From: Paraperibacillus marinus
GTDB taxonomy: Bacteria > Bacillota > Bacilli > Bacillales > DSM-1321
Direction: 5' to 3'
Length of the DNA stretch: 64,000 bases
Assembly (NCBI RefSeq): GCF_046237605.1
Contig: NZ_CP143542.1
Coordinates: 992,001-1,056,000 of the forward strand
Part shown: piece after piece, positions 33,138 to 40,761 of the stretch
Layout: every line of letters starts with the position of its first letter
Numbering within the stretch: the stretch's first letter is position 1
The notes under the pieces: model-generated
Database searches by the model: none
What the model was told of the DNA's origin: nothing
Seen by the model: only the letters and a program-made list of their open reading frames with translations
Translations under genes and position numbers: made by a program

Positions 33138-35768
33138 TTGGAAAAGAAACTTGTATTGATAGACGGAAACAGCATTGCCTACCGTGCCTTTTTTGCCCTT
33201 CCGCTATTGAATAACAATAAAGGTGTACATACGAATGCAATCTACGGATTTACCATGATGCTTTCAAGGATTCTTGAGGAAGAGAAGCCGACTCATATGC
33301 TGGTGGCCTTTGATGCGGGTAAGACGACCTTCAGGCATGCGGCATTCACCGAATATAAAGGAGGCAGGCAGAAGACGCCCCCAGAGCTGTCAGAGCAGTT
33401 TCCATTCATTCGTGAATTGCTCGATGCCTATCAAATTTCCCGCTATGAGCTGGAGAATTATGAAGCGGATGACATCATCGGCACCCTGAGCCTCCAGGCC
33501 GAGCAGGAAGGCTTTGACGTCAAGATCATTTCCGGGGATAAAGATTTGACTCAGCTTTCCTCAGATAAGACCACCGTCAGTATCACGAGAAAGGGAATTA
33601 CGGAAATTGAGGAATACACGCCAGGGCATATAGAGGAAAAGTATGGTCTCGCCCCAAACCAGATTATCGATCTCAAAGGCCTGATGGGCGACCCATCCGA
33701 CAACATACCAGGCATTCCCGGGGTAGGGGAAAAAACCGCCCTGAAGCTGCTGCAGCAATTTGGTTCTGTGGAGAAGGTCCTTGAGTCTGTATCTGAAATC
33801 AGCGGCAAGAAGCTTCAGGAAAAAATTGAGGCGAACAAAGACCTGGCAGTCCTCTCCAAGGAGCTCGCAACCATAACCCGCGAAGCGCCAGTCGGCATTA
33901 CACTGGAAGAAATTAAATATGCAGGTCCGGCTGAAAAGAAGGTTATCAGTCTGTATAAAGAGCTCGGCTTCAATTCCCTCCTGGAAAAGATGGAACCAGG
34001 TGAATCTGCAGAGGCAGAAGAAATGGAAGACATAGAAGTGAAGGTTGTAGAGAGCATTTCAAATGATATCTTTGCCGATGATAATACCCTCTATGTTGAA
34101 ATCCTGGGTGAGAACTACAGCCGCACAGACATAACCGGAATATCGCTGGTGAATGAAAAAGGAAACTTCTTTATACCGGCGGAGCTCGCCTGTTCTTCTC
34201 AGGAATTTAAGGAATGGGCCACAGACCCGGGCAGGAAAAAGTCCGTCTATGATGCCAAGCTGTCCATCGTAAGCCTTGGACGCAAGGGGATTGAATTAAA
34301 AGGAATCGTGTTCGACCTTTTAATAGCCTCTTATATCCTGAATCCTGCAGAAAGCTCGGTGGACATAGCGGAAATAGCCGGAAGGCACCAATATAAACAA
34401 ATTCTGTCAGATGAATCCTTTTATGGGAGGGGGGCAAAAAGGAGAGTTCCTGAGGAAAAACTGCTTGCAGCCCATCTTGTGCGGAAGGCTAAAGCAATTG
34501 AAAATCTATCACACCCGATTATCCATGCCCTTAAGGAAAACAGCCAGTACAATCTTTTCAAGGAACTTGAGCTGCCGCTGTCCTTCATACTTGCTGAGAT
34601 GGAGCTGCAGGGAGTAAAAATCGATCGGGACAGGCTTCATCAAATGGGCAGTGAAATATCTGAGCGGCTGGGAGCGATCGAGACAAAAATATTCGAGCTG
34701 GCTGGGGAAGCATTCAATATCAATTCTCCAAAACAGCTTGGCTCCATCCTATTCGAAAAGCTCCAGCTTCCTTCTGCCAAAAAGACCAAGACCGGTTACA
34801 GCACGTCTGCAGATGTGCTGGAAAAGCTTGAAAGCAAACATGAGATCGTCCGGGAAATCCTGCATTACAGACAGCTCGGGAAAATTCAGTCCACATACAT
34901 CGAAGGACTGCTGAAGGTGATGGACCCGGAAACAGATAAAGTGCATACCCGCTTTAACCAGGCACTCACACAAACCGGCAGGCTGAGCTCGACGGATCCC
35001 AATCTGCAGAATATCCCGATCCGCCTTGAGGAAGGCCGGAAGCTGAGGCAGGCCTTTGTTCCGTCTGAAAAGGACTGGATCATTTTTGCAGCCGATTATT
35101 CACAAATTGAATTAAGAGTGCTTGCACATATTTCTGACGATGAGGGACTCAGCTCCGCATTCCATAAAGGAATGGATATCCATACAAAGACAGCCATGGA
35201 TGTCTTTCATGTTGCGCAGGAAGAAGTGACATCCAATATGCGCCGCCATGCGAAGGCTGTTAATTTTGGCATCGTATACGGAATAAGTGATTACGGTCTG
35301 TCGCAAAGCCTTGGCATTACAAGGAAGGAAGCGGGAGAATTCATCGAGCGTTACCTGGACAGCTATCCAAAGGTAAAGGACTATATGGCCGACAGCATTC
35401 AGGAAGCGAAGGAAAAAGGGTTTGTTACAACACTTCTCCACCGCAGAAGATATATACCTGAAATAACCAGCCGCAACTTCAATATCCGCAGCTTCGCGGA
35501 GAGGACAGCTATGAATACACCGATACAGGGGACGGCTGCCGATATTATAAAAAAAGCGATGATCAACATGAGTGAGAGGCTTAAGGACGAAAAGCTCCAA
35601 ACACGTCTGCTGCTCCAGGTGCATGATGAATTGATCTTTGAGGCACCGCCTGAGGAGCTTGAGATCCTTATGAAAATCGTGCCTGAGGAAATGGAAAATG
35701 CAGTGGAATTGAATGTGCCTCTAAAAGTGGACTACGCTTACGGTCCTACTTGGTTTGATGCTAAATAA
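33138..35768 (+). CDS. polA: DNA polymerase I
   Basis: A-family repair polymerase, 876 residues. N-terminal 5' nuclease (about 1-290) with KLVLIDGNSIAYRAFF, YEADDIIGTL and GDPSDNIPGIPGVGEKTA. The middle 3'-5' exonuclease-like domain (about 310-465) lacks the DxE, Asp and Asp metal ligands (LYVEILG in the first motif), so proofreading should be absent, as in other Bacillus PolA. Polymerase domain: motif A DYSQIELRVLAHIS, motif B RRHAKAVNFGIVYG, motif C QVHDELIFE. TTG at 33138 follows GAGGAGGAAACG; the frame is open further up but family members start here. Confidence 0.96.
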   Translation: MEKKLVLIDGNSIAYRAFFALPLLNNNKGVHTNAIYGFTMMLSRILEEEKPTHMLVAFDAGKTTFRHAAFTEYKGGRQKTPPELSEQFPFIRELLDAYQISRYELENYEADDIIGTLSLQAEQEGFDVKIISGDKDLTQLSSDKTTVSITRKGITEIEEYTPGHIEEKYGLAPNQIIDLKGLMGDPSDNIPGIPGVGEKTALKLLQQFGSVEKVLESVSEISGKKLQEKIEANKDLAVLSKELATITREAPVGITLEEIKYAGPAEKKVISLYKELGFNSLLEKMEPGESAEAEEMEDIEVKVVESISNDIFADDNTLYVEILGENYSRTDITGISLVNEKGNFFIPAELACSSQEFKEWATDPGRKKSVYDAKLSIVSLGRKGIELKGIVFDLLIASYILNPAESSVDIAEIAGRHQYKQILSDESFYGRGAKRRVPEEKLLAAHLVRKAKAIENLSHPIIHALKENSQYNLFKELELPLSFILAEMELQGVKIDRDRLHQMGSEISERLGAIETKIFELAGEAFNINSPKQLGSILFEKLQLPSAKKTKTGYSTSADVLEKLESKHEIVREILHYRQLGKIQSTYIEGLLKVMDPETDKVHTRFNQALTQTGRLSSTDPNLQNIPIRLEEGRKLRQAFVPSEKDWIIFAADYSQIELRVLAHISDDEGLSSAFHKGMDIHTKTAMDVFHVAQEEVTSNMRRHAKAVNFGIVYGISDYGLSQSLGITRKEAGEFIERYLDSYPKVKDYMADSIQEAKEKGFVTTLLHRRRYIPEITSRNFNIRSFAERTAMNTPIQGTAADIIKKAMINMSERLKDEKLQTRLLLQVHDELIFEAPPEELEILMKIVPEEMENAVELNVPLKVDYAYGPTWFDAK

Positions 35769-35783
35769 AAGGGGGACTGTAAC

Positions 35784-36614
35784 ATGCCGGAGCTTCCAGA
35801 GGTAGAAACAGTAAGGCGGACATTAGAAGAGCTGGTGATCGGCAAAACCATAGAAGATATTACGATTCATTGGCCGAAGATCATAAAGGCGCCCGAGGAG
35901 CCTGATGTCTTTATCGATGCTTTGAAGGGCCAGACAATAGAAGCGGTCGGCAGGAGAGGCAAGTTCCTCCTGTTTTATCTGGACGATTATGCCCTTGTCT
36001 CCCATCTGCGGATGGAAGGGAAGTACGGGGTTTATCCAGGGAAAGAATCATATGACAAGCATACGCATGTCCTGTTTACTTTTACCGATGGTTCACAGCT
36101 GAGGTACAGGGATGTGAGGAAATTCGGGACGATGCACTTGTACAAAAAAGGGGAAGAATTCAACAGCCCGCCCTTGAAGAATCTCGGACCTGAGCCTTTA
36201 TCACAGGATTTCACCCCGGTATATTTAGGTCAAAGGCTTGCCAGGACCCAGCGCAAAATCAAGCCCGTCCTGCTCGACCAGAATGTGGTGGTCGGAATCG
36301 GCAATATTTATGTAGATGAAGCCCTTTTCAGGGCGCGGATCCATCCAGAACGGACAGCATCAGGGCTTCGTCCAGAGGAAATAGGCAGACTCCACAAAGA
36401 AATTACAGAGACCCTGGCAGAGGCAATTGAAAAAGGCGGGAGCACGATCAGGACCTATGTTAACTCGCAGGGAAAAATCGGCTCCTTCCAGCTTGATTTG
36501 AATGTGTATGGAAGAAAAGGCGAAAACTGCAAGGCGTGCAGTACACCGCTGATGAAGCTGACTGTCGGAGGAAGGGGCACACATATCTGCCCGTCCTGCC
36601 AGCCTGCTGAATAG
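35784..36614 (+). CDS. mutM: Formamidopyrimidine-DNA glycosylase
   Basis: Removes 8-oxoguanine and formamidopyrimidines and nicks the abasic site. 276 residues: PELPEVETVRR at the N-terminus, where Pro after the initiator Met is the Schiff-base nucleophile and the Glu is catalytic; a Lys in RRGKFLLF; the H2TH segment LLDQNVVVGIGNIYVDEAL; and a C-terminal zinc finger CKAC...CPSCQ with the TYVNSQGKIGSF region before it. ATG preceded by AAAGGGGGA, 15 bases after polA, so co-transcription is likely. Confidence 0.96.
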   Translation: MPELPEVETVRRTLEELVIGKTIEDITIHWPKIIKAPEEPDVFIDALKGQTIEAVGRRGKFLLFYLDDYALVSHLRMEGKYGVYPGKESYDKHTHVLFTFTDGSQLRYRDVRKFGTMHLYKKGEEFNSPPLKNLGPEPLSQDFTPVYLGQRLARTQRKIKPVLLDQNVVVGIGNIYVDEALFRARIHPERTASGLRPEEIGRLHKEITETLAEAIEKGGSTIRTYVNSQGKIGSFQLDLNVYGRKGENCKACSTPLMKLTVGGRGTHICPSCQPAE

Positions 36615-36654
36615 GTCCGTGATCACAGGGCAGACAGTGCAAAGGAGACTTGCG

Positions 36655-37254
36655 ATGAAAAAGGTCATTGGCATCACCGGCGGCATAGCAAGCGGAAAGA
36701 GTACAGTAAGCGGCTATATCAGGGAGCTTGGCTTCACCGTGATAGATGCCGATGCCGCGGCAAGAATCGTAGTGGAGCCGGGTCAGGCTGCTTATGAACA
36801 GATTGTAGAACATTTTGGCCCGGCTATCCTGTCAGATAACGGCACCATCGACCGGCCAAAGCTTGGCGCTGTCATTTTCAATGACGAAGGAGAGAGGCTG
36901 AAGCTAAACAGCATCGTGCATCCGGCTGTAAGGAAGTGGATGGAGGAACAGAAGGCTGAAGCCTTTCTCCGCGGAGAAAAAACGGTTTTCATGGATATCC
37001 CGCTCCTGTTTGAAAGCAGGATCGGCTATATGGTGGATGCAGTAATTCTTGTTTACGTTAACGAATTGACACAGCTGGCCAGACTGATGGCGAGGAATTC
37101 TTTTTCAAAGGAAGAAGCGGAAGCGCGGATCGCGTCACAGATGCCGCTGAGAGAAAAAAAGACTTTGGCTGACGCGGTGATTGATAATGAGGACAGCCGT
37201 GAAGAAACGAAAGAACAGCTGCAAAAGCTCCTCAGGGAGTGGGAAATCATCTAA
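36655..37254 (+). CDS. coaE: Dephospho-CoA kinase
   Basis: Last step of coenzyme A synthesis: ATP-dependent 3'-phosphorylation of dephospho-CoA. 199 residues, P-loop kinase fold. Walker A GITGGIASGKSTVSGYI at 6-22, VIDADAAARIV with catalytic Asp, the lid/CoA region IPLLFES and the late IDNEDSREETKEQL. The ATG at 36655 has AAAGGAGA upstream; an in-frame GTG 36 bases earlier has none. It follows mutM after 40 bases. In B. subtilis ytaF lies between mutM and coaE; it is missing here. Confidence 0.96.
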   Translation: MKKVIGITGGIASGKSTVSGYIRELGFTVIDADAAARIVVEPGQAAYEQIVEHFGPAILSDNGTIDRPKLGAVIFNDEGERLKLNSIVHPAVRKWMEEQKAEAFLRGEKTVFMDIPLLFESRIGYMVDAVILVYVNELTQLARLMARNSFSKEEAEARIASQMPLREKKTLADAVIDNEDSREETKEQLQKLLREWEII

Positions 37255-37261
37255 AAGAATG

Positions 37262-37292
37262 GTCCTGGACACTGTCCAGGGCTTTTTTTTGC
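37262..37292 (+). terminator. Terminator of the polA-mutM-coaE unit
   Basis: CCTGGACA-CT-GTCCAGG hairpin followed by eight T. Confidence 0.9.
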
Positions 37293-37581
37293 GGCTCTTT
37301 TCTAGAGGATTCAGGATGATTGGAATGTAATGTGCGAGCTTCCTGAGCCGGCTGCCCGCCTTATGCCTGGCTTTCACATAAGTGCGGATGAACTTCTGTC
37401 TGGGGACGAGCCAGAGCGCCTGGAGAGGAAATCAACCTCCTTGTTCACCAGCCGCAGTCTTTTACCGAAATCACAGCATTTAGACAGGTATATGTCTTAA
37501 ACATCAGGTGTTAAGAAAACAGGAAAATTAATGGACAATGAAATAAAAAAAACGGTTTTTATTATCACCTCTCCAATCATA

Positions 37582-37625
37582 TATGTTATACTAATAGTAT
37601 CAAATACAGCAAAAAGTATAACTTA
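37582..37625 (+). promoter_or_regulatory. gapB promoter with CcpN-type operators
   Basis: TATGTTATACT (37582-37592) is an exact match to TRTGHYATAYW, the CcpN operator known at gapB and pckA of B. subtilis, and it contains the -10 hexamer TATACT. A second, inverted copy with one mismatch (TAAGTTATACT on the minus strand) is at 37615-37625, 33 bases away, about three helical turns. No clear -35 is seen, which suits a weak, repressed promoter. The region 37293-37580 shows nothing else recognisable. Confidence 0.7.
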
Positions 37626-37645
37626 ATTCGGAGGGAGCCACATTT

Positions 37646-38677
37646 ATGAAGGCTAGAGTTGCTATCAATGGATTCGGGAGAATTGGGAGAATGGTGTTCA
37701 GGAAGGCGATACTGCAGGATGATCTTGACATAGTAGCTGTTAATGCGAGCTATCCGGCAGAAACCCTGGCACACCTGATTAAATATGATACAACGCACGG
37801 AAGATTTGAAGGAGAAGTGACAGCTGGGCCAGAGTCACTGAATGTGAATGGCAGACAGGTCATGCTTCTTAACAATCGTGATCCTAAAATGCTTCCATGG
37901 AGGGAGCTTGGAATAGATATTGTCATCGAAGCGACTGGTAAATTCAATTCCCGTGAAAAGGCGGCAGCCCATCTCGAAGCAGGTGCAGCTAAGGTTATCC
38001 TGACTGCTCCCGGCAAGGATGAGGATGTGACGATCGTTATGGGCGTCAACGAGGAAGCGCTTAACATAAGCGAGCATGATATCATCTCAAATGCATCCTG
38101 TACGACGAACTGTCTTGCGCCGCTCGTGAAGGTTCTGGATGAGCAGTTCGGAATTGAAAACGGTTTAATGACCACGATCCATGCCTATACCAATGACCAA
38201 AAGAATATAGATAACCCGCATAAAGACCTGCGCCGGGCAAGAGCGTGCGGCCAAAGCATCATCCCTACCACAACCGGTGCGGCTAAAGCCTTATCAAGTG
38301 TTCTGCCGCATTTAAAGGGGAAGCTGCATGGCATGGCACTGCGGGTACCTACGCCGAATGTATCCCTCGTCGACCTCGTGGTTGACCTGAAGAGCGATAT
38401 TACAGCCGAACAAGTGAACAAGGCGCTTGTGGAAGCTGCAGACGGCCCTCTTAACGGCATTTTGGGATTCACTATGGAGCCATTGGTGTCCATCGACTTT
38501 AATACAGATCCTCATTCGGCGATCATTGATGGTTTATCTACTATGGTGATCGGAGACAGCAAGGTAAAAGTGCTGGCCTGGTATGACAATGAATGGGGCT
38601 ATTCATGCAGGGTGGTAGACCTGGTGAAGTTTGTCGCCGCAGAAATGAATGCAAAGATTAAGGTAAAGGCTGGCTGA
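37646..38677 (+). CDS. gapB: Glyceraldehyde-3-phosphate dehydrogenase, gluconeogenic (GapB type)
   Basis: 343 residues, NADP-preferring and used in gluconeogenesis in B. subtilis. Rossmann start VAINGFGRIGRMVFRKAI, catalytic Cys in SNASCTTNCLAPL (about residue 152), TTTGAAKALSSVLP and the C-terminal WYDNEWGYSCRVVDL. GapB assignment rests on gene position between coaE and speD, on the sequence DIISNASCTTN with GapB-like neighbours, and on CcpN sites at the promoter, a GapB hallmark. ATG preceded by GGAGGGAG. Confidence 0.95.
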   Translation: MKARVAINGFGRIGRMVFRKAILQDDLDIVAVNASYPAETLAHLIKYDTTHGRFEGEVTAGPESLNVNGRQVMLLNNRDPKMLPWRELGIDIVIEATGKFNSREKAAAHLEAGAAKVILTAPGKDEDVTIVMGVNEEALNISEHDIISNASCTTNCLAPLVKVLDEQFGIENGLMTTIHAYTNDQKNIDNPHKDLRRARACGQSIIPTTTGAAKALSSVLPHLKGKLHGMALRVPTPNVSLVDLVVDLKSDITAEQVNKALVEAADGPLNGILGFTMEPLVSIDFNTDPHSAIIDGLSTMVIGDSKVKVLAWYDNEWGYSCRVVDLVKFVAAEMNAKIKVKAG

Positions 38678-38722
38678 TAGTTGGTTGATCGAACAGTCCG
38701 CATGTGCGGGATATATGTAAGA

Positions 38723-38758
38723 ACAGGGGCTGCCTGCCAAGGCAGTCCCTGCTTTTTG
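38723..38758 (+). terminator. Terminator of gapB
   Basis: CAGGGGCTGCCT / AGGCAGTCCCTG stem followed by CTTTTTG. Confidence 0.85.
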
Positions 38759-38914
38759 CCTGTTCGCTTTTTCTAAAAAAGAGCTGCGCGTAAAAATTCT
38801 TTAAAAAACATCCAGCATTTACCTTATAACTGAAGAAAGCCTTCATAGGGGCCCTGTCTGTCAAATAAGGCTACACTTGGGATGCCGGGGTAAATATTTT
38901 TAAAAAGAAATATA

Positions 38915-38943
38915 TTGCAAAAAAAAATGATAATTAGTATACT
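38915..38943 (+). promoter_or_regulatory. speD promoter
   Basis: TTGCAA (38915-38920), 17 bases, TATACT (38938-38943). Start expected near 38950, leaving a leader of about 130 bases. Confidence 0.75.
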
Positions 38944-38949
38944 ATTTTT

Positions 38950-39032
38950 CGTGAACTTCTTATGAAGGGATGGCTACTTAAAGGGTTAGGACCTCATCGG
39001 ACTAACTTTCCCCCGTGGTAGTTGTTTTTTAA
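38950..39032 (+). promoter_or_regulatory. Structured, terminator-like leader of speD
   Basis: Predicted helices: CTTC/GAAG (38956-38959 with 38964-38967); outer stem GCTAC/GTAGT (38973-38977 with 39018-39022, extendable by G-U pairs); inner stem GTTAG/CTAAC (38985-38989 with 39002-39006) topped by CC/GG (38992-38993 with 38999-39000). Six T follow directly at 39025-39030. This has the shape of an attenuator or riboswitch expression platform; I do not recognise a known class. Confidence 0.5.
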
Positions 39033-39081
39033 TGTTCAAATACTTAAGAAATTTAATCTTGTTAAAGGGGGAAACTTGAAC

Positions 39082-39462
39082 ATGGAAACAATGGGTCGTC
39101 ATGTAATTTCTGAGCTTTGGGGCTGTGATTTCGAGAAACTGAACAACATGGAACAAATTGAACAAATTTTTGTGGATGCTGCACTTAAATCTGGTGCAGA
39201 AGTGCGCGAGGTTGCCTTTCACAAATTCGCTCCACAAGGTGTAAGCGGAGTGGTCATTATCTCTGAATCGCATCTGACCATCCACAGCTTCCCGGAACAT
39301 GGCTATGCAAGCATTGACGTATATACTTGCGGCGAAATGAATCCGAATATTGCTGCAGATTATATTGCAGAGGCATTGAATGCACAAACTATCGAGAAAA
39401 TAGAGCTGCCGCGCGGAATGGGACCTGTAAAGGTCAAACAGGAAGCGGTAAAAGCACTTTAA
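39082..39462 (+). CDS. speD: S-adenosylmethionine decarboxylase proenzyme
   Basis: Decarboxylates AdoMet to supply aminopropyl groups for spermidine. 126 residues, the short class 1b form of bacilli. The proenzyme self-cleaves before the Ser of ESHLTIHSFPEHGYASIDVYTCG (given in parts: SESHLTIHSFPE and ASIDVYTCG), which becomes the pyruvoyl cofactor. The ATG at 39082 gives METMGRHVISELWGCDF, the family N-terminus, with AAAGGGGG ten bases upstream; a TTG six bases earlier is possible. Preceded by a structured leader and followed by its own terminator. Confidence 0.96.
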   Translation: METMGRHVISELWGCDFEKLNNMEQIEQIFVDAALKSGAEVREVAFHKFAPQGVSGVVIISESHLTIHSFPEHGYASIDVYTCGEMNPNIAADYIAEALNAQTIEKIELPRGMGPVKVKQEAVKAL

Positions 39463-39481
39463 TTTTAAAATAAATGCAAAC

Positions 39482-39511
39482 AAGAGATGTAGTCCTTACA
39501 TCTCTTTTTTA
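39482..39511 (+). terminator. Terminator of speD
   Basis: AAGAGATGTA-GTCC-TTACATCTCTT followed by T-run. Confidence 0.88.
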
Positions 39512-39633
39512 GTTCCAAAAAATCCCGCCTTAAGAAATGCTCCATGCCTTGTCAGCATAAGCTTTCCTTTGGGAATTGAATAGAACAGCAAAAACAGGTA
39601 AACTAAAGGAAAATCAACAGCGGGGGATTAGAA

Positions 39634-40014
39634 TTGGGTATATTAACGAGATTCAATAAAGTATGTGAAACCAGCGACAAGAACCGCCTGCCGGAACTCC
39701 GGACACATTATTATAAAGCACCCGCAACCAAGGCCTTTGCTGCAGTGGAAGAATTGTTTTCGACAATGAAAGGGTGCCGTTTGATCAATGTCTCAAAAGA
39801 GCACGGGGAAATATCGGCAGAGCTCTCTTCACCGCAGTCTTTCGTAGTGGCCACGATCGTCGGGGTACACGGAAATGAAACGGCAGTGGATTTCATCCTT
39901 TCCACAGAAAAGACTTCGCTGACAGGGTCCTTCCCTGCACTAAAAAGACAGGCTGTCTCGCTGTATAGCGCCCTTGACAGCAGGCTGCAGCTGATCTCAT
40001 CTGGGAGAGGCTAA
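39634..40014 (+). CDS. Hypothetical cytosolic protein (126 residues)
   Basis: Not firmly recognised. A 126-residue soluble alpha/beta protein starting MGILTRFNKVCETSDKNRLP, with VEELFSTMKGCRLINVSKEHGEIS and VVATIVGVHGNETAVDFILS as its most conserved-looking parts (shown in pieces: MKGCRLINVSKEHGEIS; VVATIVGVHGNETAVDF). No signal peptide or membrane helix. TTG start with GGGGGA nine bases before. It stands between the speD terminator and nrdR and probably ends at a hairpin near 40040-40090. It looks like a conserved Bacillaceae protein of unknown function. Confidence 0.75.
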   Translation: MGILTRFNKVCETSDKNRLPELRTHYYKAPATKAFAAVEELFSTMKGCRLINVSKEHGEISAELSSPQSFVVATIVGVHGNETAVDFILSTEKTSLTGSFPALKRQAVSLYSALDSRLQLISSGRG

Positions 40015-40034
40015 AAAGAGCGCCCCTGCGCAGG

Positions 40035-40092
40035 ATGGGCGGCCGAATTTCCATTCTCTTTTCCTTGTATAGCCGCCGGCTTTTTTATAAGA
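40035..40092 (+). terminator. Possible terminator before nrdR
   Basis: GGCGGC near 40040 can pair with GCCGCC near 40073, closely followed by GGCTTTTTTAT. The loop is long, so confidence is modest. Confidence 0.4.
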
Positions 40093-40198
40093 TAAATGTA
40101 TAAGTAAAAAGACTACGGAAATGTTCACCGAAAAGGCGCTGTTCTTTCTTTCGCCAAAGCAGCAGGCCGAATGGGATTTTCGATCGGAGCTGATGACC

Positions 40199-40657
40199 AT
40201 GAAATGCCCAAATTGCCAGTATAATGGTACACGCGTGCTCGATTCTCGGCCTGTTGACGAAAGCCGTTCAATCAGGAGAAGAAGAGAATGCGAGAAGTGT
40301 AACTATCGTTTCACCACGTTTGAAAAAGTGGAAGAAATTCCTTTGATTGTCGTAAAAAAAGAAGGCATCCGCGAGGAATTCAGCACGGATAAGATTCTCA
40401 GGGGACTGATCAAGGCCTGTGAGAAGAGGCCGGTGAGTTTGAAGCAGCTTGAAGACATCACCCGTTATGTTGAAAAAGAATTAAGGAATCAAGGGATATC
40501 TGAAATCAAGAGTGAAGACATTGGTGAGATGGTAATGGACAAGCTTGCAGAGGTGGATGAAGTGGCCTATGTGAGGTTTGCTTCCGTTTACCGTCAATTT
40601 AAAGACATTAACGTATTCATAGAAGAACTGCGGGATTTAATTAATAAAGAAAAATAG
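40199..40657 (+). CDS. nrdR: Transcriptional repressor NrdR
   Basis: Represses ribonucleotide reductase genes in response to (d)ATP. 152 residues, standard length. N-terminal zinc ribbon CPNC (residues 3-6) with CEKC (31-34), RPVDESRSIRRRREC basic DNA-binding strand, and an ATP-cone domain (about 49-139; VVKKEGIREEFSTDKILRGL). ATG at 40199 is nine bases after GGAG; another ATG six bases upstream is closer to that site, and the frame is open further, but family length supports 40199. A terminator separates it from dnaB. Confidence 0.95.
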   Translation: MKCPNCQYNGTRVLDSRPVDESRSIRRRRECEKCNYRFTTFEKVEEIPLIVVKKEGIREEFSTDKILRGLIKACEKRPVSLKQLEDITRYVEKELRNQGISEIKSEDIGEMVMDKLAEVDEVAYVRFASVYRQFKDINVFIEELRDLINKEK

Positions 40658-40681
40658 GTTTTCATACCTGCCTTTCCTAAT

Positions 40682-40710
40682 GGAGCTAAATTCAATGTTA
40701 GCTCTTTTTC
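40682..40710 (+). terminator. Terminator between nrdR and dnaB
   Basis: GGAGCTAA / TTAGCTC stem with an eight-base loop and five T. Confidence 0.8.
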
Positions 40711-40761
40711 TGTGAAGGAAACAAAAACTAATCCAATACTATCAGTAAAGGTTTGAATCAT

